Assembly: GCA_030549495.1 (NCBI GenBank)
Contig: JAUIRK010000521.1
Span: 124,001 to 188,000 of the forward strand
From: Nectonema munidae
Lineage: Eukaryota > Nematomorpha > Nectonematoida > Nectonematidae
Direction: 5' to 3'
Length of the DNA stretch: 64,000 nt
In this document: piece by piece, positions 34,845 through 46,749 of the stretch
Numbering within the stretch: position 1 is the stretch's first letter
Layout: every line of letters starts with the position of its first letter
The notes under the pieces: model-generated
What the model saw: only the letters and a program-made list of their open reading frames with translations
The model's database searches: none
What the model was told of the DNA's origin: nothing
Position numbers and translations under genes: made by a program

Positions 34845-37800
34845 ATGATGAAGTTTGATTTTCATTTTCAAGACACTCCATTTCCTCGTATTGACGATAC
34901 TATTGACTTGACTTCAATCTGCAAAAGTTCTCACATTTTCTCTTTAGATTATGTTCATTCTAAGTTTTTCAACGTGAATATAACCAGTTTGAATATTCAA
35001 ATCTTCATCAACTTAATAAATTATCGCTTACCGGAACCTCTAAGTAATATTTATCTACAGAAAACCTGGATGTTGACGAGCCTCTCAATCACTCGTTTCC
35101 TGGGTATAACTTCCTTTCTTTTAGCAAAAAAGCATCTAAACACGGTGGCTTAGCTTTTCTTATCCATACATCCATATCTGCAACGATTAATAGCAGCGCA
35201 TCTTCTGCTAGCTTGTTGGAGTTTGCTTCTATTGATTTTTGTACTTGCAAATCGAAGTTTCGGATTCATAACTTTCATAGACTGCCTGTTTTTACTGAGT
35301 TGGCGTTGATACCTTTATGCTTTTTTTGACAATTACCTAGACTCCAGTTTCCATAATAATACTTTTAGTATCATATTGGGAGATTTTAACTTTAATCTGC
35401 AGAAAATTTCTTCAGATAGTAATGCACTAAAGTTTTTTAATCTCATTGCAGGCTCATTATTTCAACATACTATTACATTACCAACTCTCTCTTTGTACAA
35501 TTCAACTATTGATAATATACTCATACCAAAAACAAAGAAAAACTTTTTTTCTTACAACATTTCTTACTCAATATCCGATCATTTGCCTATTATTCTTTCA
35601 CTTGATTTTAACACTTTCAGTAGAGATACTCGTAAATCATACACTTACGTTAATTATGATAATTTCTCAGCTCTAGTCGGGAATTTTGACTCGTCTTCCT
35701 TGTTAAAGTCTGCTTATGATGATCCTAGTTTATTACTCAAAAAATTGACTGCTTACTTATCCCACTTCAAATCCATCTCTACAATCACACGAATTGTAAA
35801 AATCAGTAAGTATAAAACAGGAATAAAAGCTTGGATGACAGATGATGTTTTACTCATGATCAAAAAGAGAGATAAACTTTTAAAAGTATTTAAAAAAGAT
35901 TGCTCCTTTTCAAAATATTTAAAAAAGATTGCTCCTTTTCAAATAAACGAAGATTTTTAAAATGTCGTAATGAAGTCAAAAAGGCTATAAGATATTATCT
36001 AAAAGCAGATATTATGAAGGCTTATTTGTAAATTGCTCCTCAAATATGAAAACGCAATTGTGTAATTTGAATAGTTTACTGAACCCAAAAGAAAGATAAG
36101 CATTTGTATTAAAAAGACAAGATGGTTCTCATATAACAGGTGATAAAGAAGTAGCCGATCTATTCAACAACTCGTTCTGCTCAGCTGAATCCAGTGTTTG
36201 TGACTTATCCTTTCTGCTAATCTTTTTTGATTTTATATCTTTTTCAATCGATGACTTGTTTTCTGCTTTGCATGATCTCAAAAATTTCGGTCTCTCTATG
36301 TATGATATCAAATTGGGAAAAAATGTTTTGGGACCTATAATTTTACATGCATACAATTTGTGTTTATCTCTTTCCATTTTTCCTGAATCTTTCAAGTTCA
36401 TCAAAACTCTACCTGTGTACAAAAAGGGTGACAAGCATGACCAATCTAACTACCGCCCAATCTCAATTATCCCTACACTTTCAAAAATCTTTGAAAAGCT
36501 TATTTTCTTTCTAATCTCCAGTTATGTATATAATAATATGCTTCTTTCTGATCAACAGTTTGGTTTTAGACCCAATTTCTCCACTGGAATTTTTCACGCA
36601 TCCTTTATTCATAAAATTATCTGTGCTCTTGAAGATAATTAAGCTGTTTAAGCCCACTTTATCGACTTATCCAAGGCATTTGACTCTATTTCTCACGTTC
36701 TTCTAATCAAAAAACTTTCATTATATGGCTTTTCTCCCTCTCCGATACAATTCTTCTTCTCATATCTCTCAAATAGATTACAATTCGTAAATATCAATTC
36801 AGTTTTTTCCAATCCAAATTATATTCTTAACGGAGTTCCCCAAGGTTCGATCCTAGCACCGATCCTTTTTTCACTATACATCAACGATTTGCTTTCTTTG
36901 ACAGATTCTATTTCCTCCATGGATCTGATGCTTTTTGCTGATGATATAACTGTTATATTCAGGGGCCTAAATTTAAAATCACATGAGATAACTACTGGTA
37001 TTCTGACACTTGAATTTTGGCTAGAAAAAATTGTCTTCTCTTGAACTCCAAAAAATCTAAATGCATGGTATTCTCTAGTGGTACTACAGTTCAAGAATTG
37101 TGTGGTGCTTTTAAGTATTTAAATTTTCAAAAAGTTAATACATTTAATCTGCTCGGATTGCAAATCAACTCCAGCCTGACATGGAAAAACCACATTGACA
37201 ATGTCTCTAGTAAACTTTATTACATCATCAGTTTGCTAAAACAGGCATGTAAGTTCCTACCAACCAAAACGCTTTTATTAGTCTACAATACTATGTTTGT
37301 CCCACACATAACTTACAGTCTATTCATTTATGGGTTTTGTACTACTGAAAAGTTACTCAAACTGCAAATATCGGCTCTTCGAATTATTTTTAAAGAAAAA
37401 AGTATCTCACACTCCGATCCCTTGTTCTCAAAATATTTTATTCTCAAAGTTCAAGACTTATATGAGCTTAAACTATCACTATACACCTATAAATTTTACT
37501 CTGGATTTTCTTCTCCCTTGATCAAAAATTTATCAGAATCTCCTCTACTCACACACATGAAATCTCCTCGTTTTTGCAATTTTTTTCAATTACCATTTTA
37601 TCGACTGTCAAATTCCAAACAATCTTTTCCTTACAAGATGTTCTGCAAATTCAACACCTCTGCCTACTTATTTCATGAATACCCCCAAATATCCAACTAT
37701 AAAAAAATCATAAAAAAAGTTTTTTTGATGGTTATGCTTTTCATGAGTGCAAGTTGAAGAATTGCTATGTTTGCAAATTTCTTTAGTTGTCTTATAACTT

Positions 37801-38113
37801 TTAATCATTATCTTTCTTTCTCATTCTATTCCTTTCTATTTTTAAAATTAATAATTGTTTACAAGTATCAATGTATTCACAAACAACCCGCTCAAATTGA
37901 TTTTCATAGTTTATAGTATTTCTACTGTTAATGGGTTATTTCTAGCGGTCTAACGGCCTTCAATAATCCATCAACTAATATTGTAAAAATGTTTAAATTA
38001 CGTATTATTATAGATTGTATTTTTTGTAAATGAAAAATTTTTTATATCTTTTTTATCTCTTCCTTCAATATTTTTGTTGAATAAAACTTCTCTCTCGCTC
38101 TCTCTCTCTCTCA
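34845..38113 (+). mobile_element. Near full-length CR1/Jockey-like LINE, decayed
   Basis: In order on the plus strand: a decayed endonuclease N-terminus (NITSLN, then a TETW-like QKTW, GGLAFLIHTS), endonuclease C-terminus from 35376 (GDFNFNL, SDHLPIILSL), linker AWMTDDVLLMIKKRDK, RT from 36256 (NYRPISIIPTLSKIFEK, FIDLSKAFDSI, GVPQGSILAPILF, FADDITVIF) and the C-terminal region from 37017 to 37757. It closes with gaataaaact and a (TC)n tail at 38088-38112. Two in-frame stops near 36640 and several frameshifts break it. A 24-base tandem duplication sits at about 35880-35942. It has the same domain layout as the LINE at 16600-18830 and may belong to the same clade. Confidence 0.85.
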
Positions 38114-40404
38114 AATTAATCTAAATCTCACATGTTATTATCAAACATTTCAAATTTATTTAAATTCAAATTTTTAGCAACTACATTACTAAAATTAAGT
38201 ATATTAGTAAGAATATTCCTCACATCACACCCATTACAATTGAACAAGGAGAAATTACTTTTCCAAATTTATCTAGAGTGGAGAATCATCTGAGATCACG
38301 TTTTAGGCAATCTAGAGTGAACTCACTTCCACTACTATTCATTGAATCCGAGCTTAAAACAGAAAATATTTTTTTTAGATTTGAAACGATTTTATACTTT
38401 GAATACTTTTTACTGCTTTGTTAAAAAATATTTAAAAAATATTTTAAGCAAAAATATTTCATTATTTTTTTATTAAAATCCTGACCAAATATTATAAGAA
38501 AAAATTTTGAAATTTGAAGTTTGGACTAGGCCTACAAGTAAATCCGGTTTTGACTAGAGGTTCAATACACGTTTGTAGACCAAGGATAAGTTATAGGGGT
38601 ATGAGTAAGGTCGGTTAGATACTGCGTTTCCATACCCAATGTCTTTGGTTCGATCCCCCATCAAGCCTCTTTTCCTTATAGTTTGATACAAGCGACGCAA
38701 TTTTCCCTTCTCGACGAAAACACCCCTCAGTACCTCAGTGTACACTTTGTAAAGATTTTATTTGCAAAAAACTTTTATTTATGTACCTGCGTCATGATAA
38801 CGTGTAATGTTCATCGACCTGTTCTTGTTTAAATTATATTTTACTAGTTTAATTAATTTTTTTTACTTTTTATATTCATTCGATGTTAAAAAATTTTTTT
38901 TTGTTCTGCTTTGTTTTTCCATAACATATAATTAACTTTAATTGATTATATTACTTTTATTTTTTCCCTGAGAGCTTTTATGGTTTTCCCTGTGAGTACT
39001 TGCTTTTATGGAAATACTCTCTCAGTTAAACAAAGCTTTGTTTTGAACTGATAGATTATACTCATATAGAGATTTACTTTTATTTTTTAAATAAATATTT
39101 TCAATAAAAATTTTGATATTCGTTTTTAGAAAGTTTTAGCTAACGACAACTCCCAATTATAATCCGCAATAAATTGCCGGGTCTATGGAGTATACGAGTT
39201 GATAATTTAGGGTAATGTAACAAACATCGTAGGCCATTATACAAGACACGCCAACTCAAAGTGTTTTAACTTTGGTCCTACATCAGTAGAATATAGGTTA
39301 GTATTTACATTTTTATATGAATGATGTCAACCACACTGTGGTCATCTTATCAACTACTAAAACACATTCAAATAAGGTGAATTTGCTAAAATGCAGGTGC
39401 ATAATTTTAGACAAATCAGAATTTTTCATTTTGGCAACATTTTGAAAGCGAAAAACACAAAAAATAATTTCTGAATTTTATACTTTTTAGTAAAAAGTTT
39501 GTTATTACGAAAAACTGTGAAACATAAAGAGAAAACTTTCAATAATGATTTCATAAATTCCAGAGTTTATCCATAATACCAGAGATTTTTCAGTGTTCTA
39601 GCCTACTTTATCTCAATCTTTCATATTTTTAATTTTTAGACAAGTTTTTTTTATGGATTATTATACATCCAGCCTTTGGTCCCTTTTTTATTGTGTACCC
39701 GAATGAAGATAAAATTAAAAAGAATTAATTAATAGTTTACATAATTATATAACTTAAACAAGACTATTAATAAAAGTTTCTAAAAGTCAAATTGTCCCTG
39801 TATAAGAAATTTTGTAACTCGGGAGATGTTGAAATTTATAAAATTTACATTATTATTTCTACTATCGTGACATATTTTGACATTATCTATACAAATGGAT
39901 TGCTAAATTTTTATTCGTATTTCTTTTTGATATAACTTTTCTATTTTTTCAATACCTTATCCTGCTTATTACTGCGCATAAAGGTAAGGGAAAATAAATT
40001 GTACTTCCATAAATGTTAATAAAAACATTTCTTTAAATTTTACTCCATAATAAACGGTTTCTGAAATGTCATTATGTTCGGTCTGCATAATTTTTTATTT
40101 TATAGTTGGGGTTAATAATATTTTCCTTCAATTTTTCTGTTTTATCTTTTATGCTTCCAGTTATATTCATAAACTGTTTAAATTGTTAAAGAATGTTTCG
40201 CAATATTTTATTTAGTATCCCGCAAATTTCTCAATTTCAATTATCCAAAAATAAATTGGTCGAAAGTTAATCGATTAAACTACCAAATAACAGAAAGGCT
40301 GATTGCTCGAATGATAATAAACTTTCTTCAATTGCTCAAAAGCTAATAAAAAATTTACATTAAAAATTTTGTAAAATATAGTAATTTTATTAGTAAAAAA
40401 CTCA
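38114..40404. other. Gene-free stretch with one SINE
   Basis: Only the SINE at 38600-38735 is recognisable. The rest is AT-rich with no coding or structural signal I can support. Confidence 0.4.
38600..38735 (+). repeat. tRNA-derived SINE family A, near-complete copy
   Basis: Reads ggtcggttagatactgc, then ctttggttcgatccccc (B box), catcaagcctcttttcc, tagtttgatacaagcg and cgacgaaaacacccctcag, in step with the copy at 29191-29340. Confidence 0.75.
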
Positions 40405-40500
40405 TTTAATCATTTATTTAGTTAGTTTTAGTTATTTAATGTGTTAGTTGGATTGCGATAGCTAGTTTGATGCTTAGTTAGTAAGTGAAATAGTAAAACA
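40405..40500. repeat. Degenerate TTAG-type repeat, copy 6
   Basis: Contains atttagttagttttag and gcttagttagtaagtg, the same pattern as copies 1-5. Confidence 0.5.
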
Positions 40501-40705
40501 CTACTTTTCGAGCAATCCTCAATTTGATCAATTAGCTCTTTACATTTGAGCAAATGATTTACCTAAATTTACCTAGATTTAATTTATTGCAATGATCGAG
40601 ACATACATTTTATTTATTTTTATTTGACTAGATTTTGGTTAAAAGAAGCTCACTTTTAAATACTCTCCTCTTTCTATTCTTTGTAACAAGAAAAAATTAG
40701 GGACA

Positions 40706-41415
40706 TGAGTAGGATTCGCTAGATAGTTGGTTAAGGTCTTGTATTTGATGCAGAATGAAAGCTTCTTTGCTGACAGTTCGACATATTCTCAGAGGCGTAG
40801 CCAAATACTTTTTCTGCCCCTTCCCCAATTTCTTTTGGATTTTTAAAATGTTTTGATATGTATGCAATTGTTTAGCGGCCTCAATCTCTCTTAGTATATT
40901 CTTGCCAACAAAAACAAATGTGCGAAGATTCTTTCCTCTATCTAACATTTTTCTCAGTTGTCGACTCTCTAACAACTGATATTATGCCAATACAACTGTG
41001 AAACAAAGAGTTTTAAGAAGTCAACGATGCTCAATGCTGCATGAAAGAAAGAAGAATCTTATGCTCGTTTCGTATCTGAAAGAGTATACAAAAAAATTGT
41101 CAAAAATGAAATCTTGGAATTTTTTTCCAGAAAGTCCAGAAGGATTCAACTTTTTTGAAAAAAAAACTTTCAAAAAAAAATTATGTATACTTGATGATTT
41201 CCAAATAAAAATAAACATTTTTTTATTGATATCACATTACTGAAATTCTTAAAATACATGTGCTTTAACTACCTTAACTACATGTGCTACATTCTTTTTT
41301 GGTAAAAATGTCTGCCTCCCCCAATTCTTTGTCTGCCCCTCCAACTTCTATTTTCTGGCTACGCCACTGCATACTCTACCGAATTGCGTGCCCTAAAGAT
41401 GAAAACAGCATATAT
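40706..41415 (+). repeat. SINE family A copy split by a hAT element
   Basis: The head (tcgctagatagttggttaag, gacagttcgaca) lies left of 40790 and the tail (accgaattgcgtgccctaaag, then atgaaaacagc) right of 41377. The family order resumes across the inserted element, so the SINE is older than the hAT insertion. Confidence 0.65.
40790..41369. mobile_element. Non-autonomous hAT element, 580 bases
   Basis: Ends CAGAGGCGTAGCCA and TGGCTACGCCACTG are inverted copies with one mismatch. The flanks catattct (40782-40789) and catactct (41370-41377) are an 8-base target duplication with one change. The interior has open frames on both strands but no hAT transposase motif, so it must have been mobilised in trans. 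Confidence 0.85.
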
Positions 41416-41489
41416 TACCTCAACCTTTCTAACTACAAATAACCGTGATCATATTAGCTCCCCCAAATATTGTTTTCCTATCTTGTTTT

Positions 41490-41890
41490 ACACCATGTAA
41501 TTATTTTTCATTTGAAAAAGCAAGAAATCTTCAGATACTTGATCCAAAAAAAGCCAATATCATCTGCGTTATAAATATTTTGTGAAGCTTGAAGTATTTC
41601 TTTTAACTTCCTATTCTTGCAAGAATTCAGTGTATTTAGACTAACACTTATAACTTCGCCATGTTTCGTAACTTTACAACAACTGTACCAAAGTTTTAGT
41701 CGATTTATCCATTAAAAAAACAATTTTTCATCATGATTAAATTTGTTTGCAAAAATTTGAGCTTTATTCAGTAATATTTCATCATCCATTCTTAAATCAG
41801 GTTTTTTTGAGCTCTCTTTAAGACAGCAGTGTCAAAATAAAAACATCATAGTGCCATATTTCGAAAATCCTGTGTTGCCATTATGAATTT
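41490..41890 (-). pseudogene. Tigger/pogo-type transposase remnant (N-terminal half)
   Basis: In one minus frame: MDDEILLNKAQIFANKFN, then WINRLKLWYSCCKVTKHGE and NRKLKEILQASQNIYNADD, IGFFW. This tracks the Tigger/jerky order of CENP-B helix-turn-helix (LLxKAxxFAxxL), GW-x-x-RFKxR, linker, and IYNADExGLFW, which includes the first catalytic Asp. A few stops interrupt it. The DDE region downstream is not visible, so it is a fragment. Confidence 0.7.
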
Positions 41891-42609
41891 TATAAAAACT
41901 CCATGTTAGATTAAAAATAAACCTAGACATAGTAAATAAAACCGAGGATTAATGAAATATATTGTATTTTCATGAATTTAGATTAATTTCAATACTTGAG
42001 GCAATTTATTAAACCGTCTTTAATTTCAAGTAATCTATATCCATATTCTGGTATTTTTAAAATTTCACCATCATTTTAAATTCGTTATATTTTTAAAAGA
42101 TTTTACTTTAAAAATAATAAAAACAAACTTTAAACATTAACAAAAGTTTAATTTGCAAAGCTTAGATTCTATAGACTAGAAGTACTCCAGTTTAAGTCTC
42201 TTGAATCCATTATTGTTTAAAGATTAGAGTTTCGTACAAATTGACTTAGACTTATGGTAATACAGAATCTATCCACCATATTTTGCCCATGAAGAAAATA
42301 AAGGATTTGAAGGGTTAACGCCATCTAGATACAAATTAACTTTATCCTTGTTTTTTTAATCATTTTTGTTGGAAAAATCTTTCGGAGTTTAAGTTTTTGT
42401 TTTGTTCTCATACTTATTTTTATCTCTGTTTAAGTGTGCTTTATACATTTTTCCCAAAAAAAAGCTTATAACCTAATATAATTTATTGAAATCTAATTTT
42501 TTTTTATATATTTTCTTGACAAATATAAGAAAAATAGATATAAAGTAGATTTATTACGAAAAAATATTCAAAAATTTTCACACAAAATTTTTGAATCTAC
42601 TTTACATAA
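41891..42609. other. No gene recognised
   Basis: AT-rich spacer between the Tigger remnant and the piggyBac remnant. No motif was read on either strand. Confidence 0.35.
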
Positions 42610-43543
42610 TTGATTTTTACAGTTCTAGCATTTCCTTGTACCACATGACTTACACCTTTTATCTCAGCACTAACCTCTTAATGTTGCCTTAGAATTGGAA
42701 TCTGAAAAGGAAGAAGATTCATGCCCATAAACTGCTAAACCTTCTTTTATATCAGGATGAATCACAGCATTGTAAGATTTTAATACCATGGATTATTCTG
42801 ATAAATTTAAAGCCAAGTTCATAAGAAAATATTTTTTTACCTCTTTTTTAACACAGGGAAATTGAATAGGCGAATTATTTTTTAGAATGATGAAAGAATT
42901 ATGAGTAAACATATGTAGAAAATTTATAGAAATCGCTACGGTCCATCTTCTAGAAGGTTTGTAGCATGATGTGTCTCTAATCATTCTGTTGAATATATCA
43001 ACACCTGATTTAAATTTATTGTATTCCATTATTGTTTTAGGTTAATCTATGGAATAAGAAATTCTTACAGATCTTGGATGTTAACTAGATAAAACATAAA
43101 CTACTTTAAAGTTTCTTTTAGCGTGATAGAACGGAATATAAGAACTAAAGGTGCACACACAAATTTACATTCACATTCTTGCGATTGCAAACTTTTCAAA
43201 TAATTCGGTTTCAGGATATATGGTACGAAACGTCTTTTTGGATTGACTGTTCCCCATATTGTCTAATTTAGAGAATCTGCCCATTAGCATAAGGTGTAGT
43301 ATGTAAAATACCGATCGATAAAATCCCAGAAGTCCGTAGGTCGATAGCAAGTACTAAGTTTCAAAATATAATCATGTTTAAAATAATCTCGATCTTCTAA
43401 ACCAGGATTATAAATCTTTGATCTAAAGATGTAAAACATGTCTGAATCACTAAGGTGAAAAACTTTAAATGAATAGTGACCTGGTTTTATCGTTGGTTTT
43501 AATGATGAATTTTCTCTATAATTTACTAACTATTCATCTATTG
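42610..43543 (-). pseudogene. piggyBac transposase remnant, downstream part
   Basis: Minus strand pieces in order: IDE, then NYRENSSLKPTIKPGHYSF at the first catalytic-domain block (family form IDExMxxFKGRSSLKQY), LSDSDMFYIF, then at 43029-42793 KFKSGVDIFNRMIRDTSCYKPSRRW, and finally a Cys-rich end around 42650 (KRCKSCGTRKC). These are the piggyBac DDE domain and its C-terminal zinc-binding domain. Stops and shifts break it. It is cut at its upstream side by the hAT element at 43544, and resumes at 46191. Confidence 0.8.
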
Positions 43544-46182
43544 CAGTGGTTCTCAACTCATTTTAGGCCCTGGACCAGTATATAAATTAAAAAATATTGT
43601 GGACCATTTTATATATGAGTAAGTGTAAATCAATTATAAATCAAAAAGCATTTTATTTTTAATATATTTATTCAAATAAAATTCTGAAAAATTACATCAA
43701 ATAATTAGTATAAAATATTTCAAAATACTTTTTCCAAAAACTATAAATATATAAAATTTATATGAAGAATATACAGAAAATACCATATATATATCCATTA
43801 TGATTAGGTGTCATTTTTCCTTGTAACCAGATTTTTGGATTCTCTTCTCACTAACCAGCATTTCGATGTTAGGAATTGTGCTTGATAATGCGCAACGAAT
43901 ATCACTTTCCACCGCAAGTCGATTCCTCTGTTTTGACTTAATGTGCAGCAAATTTGAAAAACCACTTTCGCACATGTAGGTTGATGAAAATGGTAGAAGA
44001 TATTTGATAACATGTGTTGACAAATTTTGGTAAACGCCAATCATAGTGGCCCAAAATTTTTCCATTGAAGACTTCTGATACACATCTTGAGACTCCAAAT
44101 CATTTTTTAGTTCCAAGAACTCCTCTTAAAAATCTTGTGGAATGCTATCAACATTTGTTGTAAATGTATTCCTGATAAAACATAAATAGTTCTTTGTCAT
44201 GTCCGCCTCGGGAAAATATCTGTGAAATTCATCTTGCAAATTTCGCAAATTTCTATTTGAATGTTTTTCTTTTCTTCAAGCATAGAATCCAAGAATGGGA
44301 ATTGAATCAAATTGTTATTTTCTACTCGCCCAATCCAGAGTTCTAATTTTTCAAGAAAAGCTTTGATGATGCCTTAGTGAGAAAACAAATTTCCACCTTT
44401 TCCTTGCAGTTGGAGATTTATTTTGTTCAAAATTGCAAAAATATCAGTAAGATATGCAAGTTCTAAAGCGGAATTTTTTAACAAATCTGTTAAATCCTGT
44501 TTGCCTTCAGACTGAAAGAATAAAACCAATTCTTCTCTTAATTCAAACACTCTCTTAAGCACGTTACCTGCTGACAGCCATCGTACAGATGTATGGAATA
44601 GCAAAACTTCAAAGTCGGAACCCATGTTTTGACATAATTTTTTGAACAACCTGGTTTTAACAGCTGAAGATTTTACATAATTAACCACCTTTACCAGTCC
44701 TTTAAAAACGATATTTAAATGACCTGGTAGTGTTTTTGAAGCCAATGCCTCTCTGTGGATGAAGCAGTGAACGCCAATTACCAATGGAGCCTTTTGTTTC
44801 ACTAATGCTTGGAAGCCTGATCTTGAACCTAGCATAGAAGGTGCACCTTCCGTGGTGACACCAACCAACTTTCTCCATTCCAGACTGTTTGCTTGAAAAA
44901 AATTGTTTACAATTTCCATAATATCCTGAGCACGCGTGGTGGTATCAAGGGTCTTACAAAAAAGAAATTCTTCTTTGAAGTCTTTTTCAACCAAATATCG
45001 CACAAACACCATTAGCTGAGAGGAAAGCGAAACATCAGTTGATTCATCCAACTGTATTGCAAACATTGGAGATTTGTTTCTTGGAGATTTCATTTATTCG
45101 TCTTGAAATAGTGTCATTAGATACAGATATATCATTAAGTTTACGTGCTGCGTCTTCGCCAACTACTAGTCTGACCCTTTCTTTTGCACAGGGTAAAACA
45201 AGCTGCTCAACAATCGTATGAGATTTTTTGGCTTGTGCCACTTTGTATGCAACAATATAGGAAGCACGTACCGCATTGCTGGTCTTTCCATGGAACTCAC
45301 CTGAGGCATCAAGGCGTTGCCGCTTGAGTGACACTAATTTCTCTTCAAAATATTTGTTATCCTTTTGCAACAAATTAGGATGACACTTTTCAAGATGTAG
45401 CTTAAGTTTAGCTGGCTTCAATGATTCATTTCCCAATACTTTATAACAAATAACACACTGTGGTAGCTCCTTGCCATTTTTTTCTTGAAAAGTGAAGCCA
45501 AATTTATATATAGTCTTCTGAATACTTGCGTTTAATACTTTTTACAGACATTATTATTTCTTAAAAGTGCAATAAAAAAATTTAGTTTTATGAAGAAGAA
45601 CTTTATTAACATAAACATAAAATGAACAAATATATTGAAAGAATTTAAAAATGAAATTTATCTACAAATGAACTTTATATGTTACATAGTATAAAGTTTG
45701 AATAAAAGTATATTTTATAATCTGTCTAATTCTTATTTTCTACTTTGATTCTGTTAGTAGCTTATTTTTTGCAGTTAAATTGGCATATCATGGCGTTAAG
45801 CGGTTCTTCGAGCCCTGTAGCATATACCCAACAACTTTACCTTTTTTTAATGCCCAAGCATTTACGCAGTTGGGGATTTTCCATGAACAATGTAAATCTG
45901 TGTACAAAATTGCAAAAAAAATACAATGGTAAAAATATAATTTTAGACTTAATCGATTATACATGTTTGTTTATCTCAAATTCGCATGGCATAGGTATGC
46001 ATCTTCAATATTTCTTAAAAGTTTATGATTGGTCTCTAACCTTTAAGTGACGTTTTTGAATTTCATTGAAATTTTTTATCAATAAAGTTTTATTTTTTTT
46101 TTAATTTTAAAATTACTGTGGACCACCAAAAAAAATATCATGGACCATTAGTGGTCCATGGACCATTAGTTGAGAACCACTG
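43544..46182 (-). mobile_element. Complete hAT transposon (ZBED5-like), 2.64 kb
   Basis: The ends CAGTGGTTCTCAACT and AGTTGAGAACCACTG are perfect 15-base inverted repeats, flanked by the exact 8-base duplication ATCTATTG (43536-43543 and 46183-46190). The transposase lies on the minus strand. The element sits inside a piggyBac gene remnant, so its insertion is younger. Clear ends and only a few coding breaks suggest a fairly recent arrival compared with its surroundings. Confidence 0.93.
43805..45551 (-). pseudogene. hAT transposase, ZBED5/FAM200-like, lightly broken
   Basis: From ATG at 45551 (MSVKSIKRKYSEDYI) it runs through a BED zinc finger (CVICYK, then HLEKCHP), a helical region, and the hAT catalytic domain: AIQLDESTDVS with the first Asp, the CFIHREALASK motif (the C-x-x-H-R-x-A-L hallmark of the hAT fold), SVRWLSAGNVLKRV, and the C-terminal block CESGFSNLLHIKSKQRNRL with the last acidic residue. 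The protein is spread over three frames: there is a shift before the zinc finger, one near 45070, and a stop and shift between 44374 and 44116. It is probably inactive. The closest relatives I can name are the ZBED5 and FAM200 domesticated hAT proteins and their transposon sources. Confidence 0.85.
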
Positions 46183-46190
46183 ATCTATTG

Positions 46191-46430
46191 TTACACATCC
46201 TTTTGGAGTTCAAAATTTGCAACACTTTAAATAAATTTTTTAATTTATTTTCCCTATAGCGGTCTCGCAATTCATTATTATCAAAACGTAGAAAAATGTG
46301 ATAAGTTGGAACCTATTACGTCCTATACAACATCTCAAAAAAAGATTTCCATACTTTACAGAAAATAAAACTTTCTAAGAATTTTGCTGATTTAGTAATT
46401 TTAGTTGATTTTGGGTAATTTGGGTCTGCT
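46191..46430 (-). pseudogene. piggyBac transposase remnant, upstream part
   Basis: Continues the remnant at 42610-43543 across the hAT insertion. The minus strand reads IFLRFDNNELRDRYRENKL, matching the piggyBac block FLRFDxxxxRxxRxxxDKL, and then reaches a threonine-Ile-Asp-Glu phrase exactly at the target duplication. The N-terminal third is not recognised. Confidence 0.75.
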
Positions 46431-46749
46431 GAATTCAAATATCAAATTATTTTTGCCTAATCAGGTCAACTTTTTGAGATACGCTTTAATTTATTTTAAG
46501 TCTAGCCTCAAATATTTTTACGTAAATCAGTATATTCATTAGTCTGATTTACTTTAAGTTTTATGGATGGTTATGAGTAATATTCAAGAAAAGTCTCATA
46601 TTTATATAAAAATAATGTTCGAATACATTGAAGCTTTTGTTGTTTACCTCTGAAGCTTCAAGAAAGGAAGATGTATATATATATATATAAATGTAATAAA
46701 GAAACGTTAAAATTTTGTATGAATAAATCTTTATTTAAATGAATTTTCT

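Noticed and set aside
45745-46050. 101-residue plus-strand frame inside the hAT element
   Set aside because: It lies in the noncoding side of a minus-strand transposon and resembles no hAT or other protein I know.
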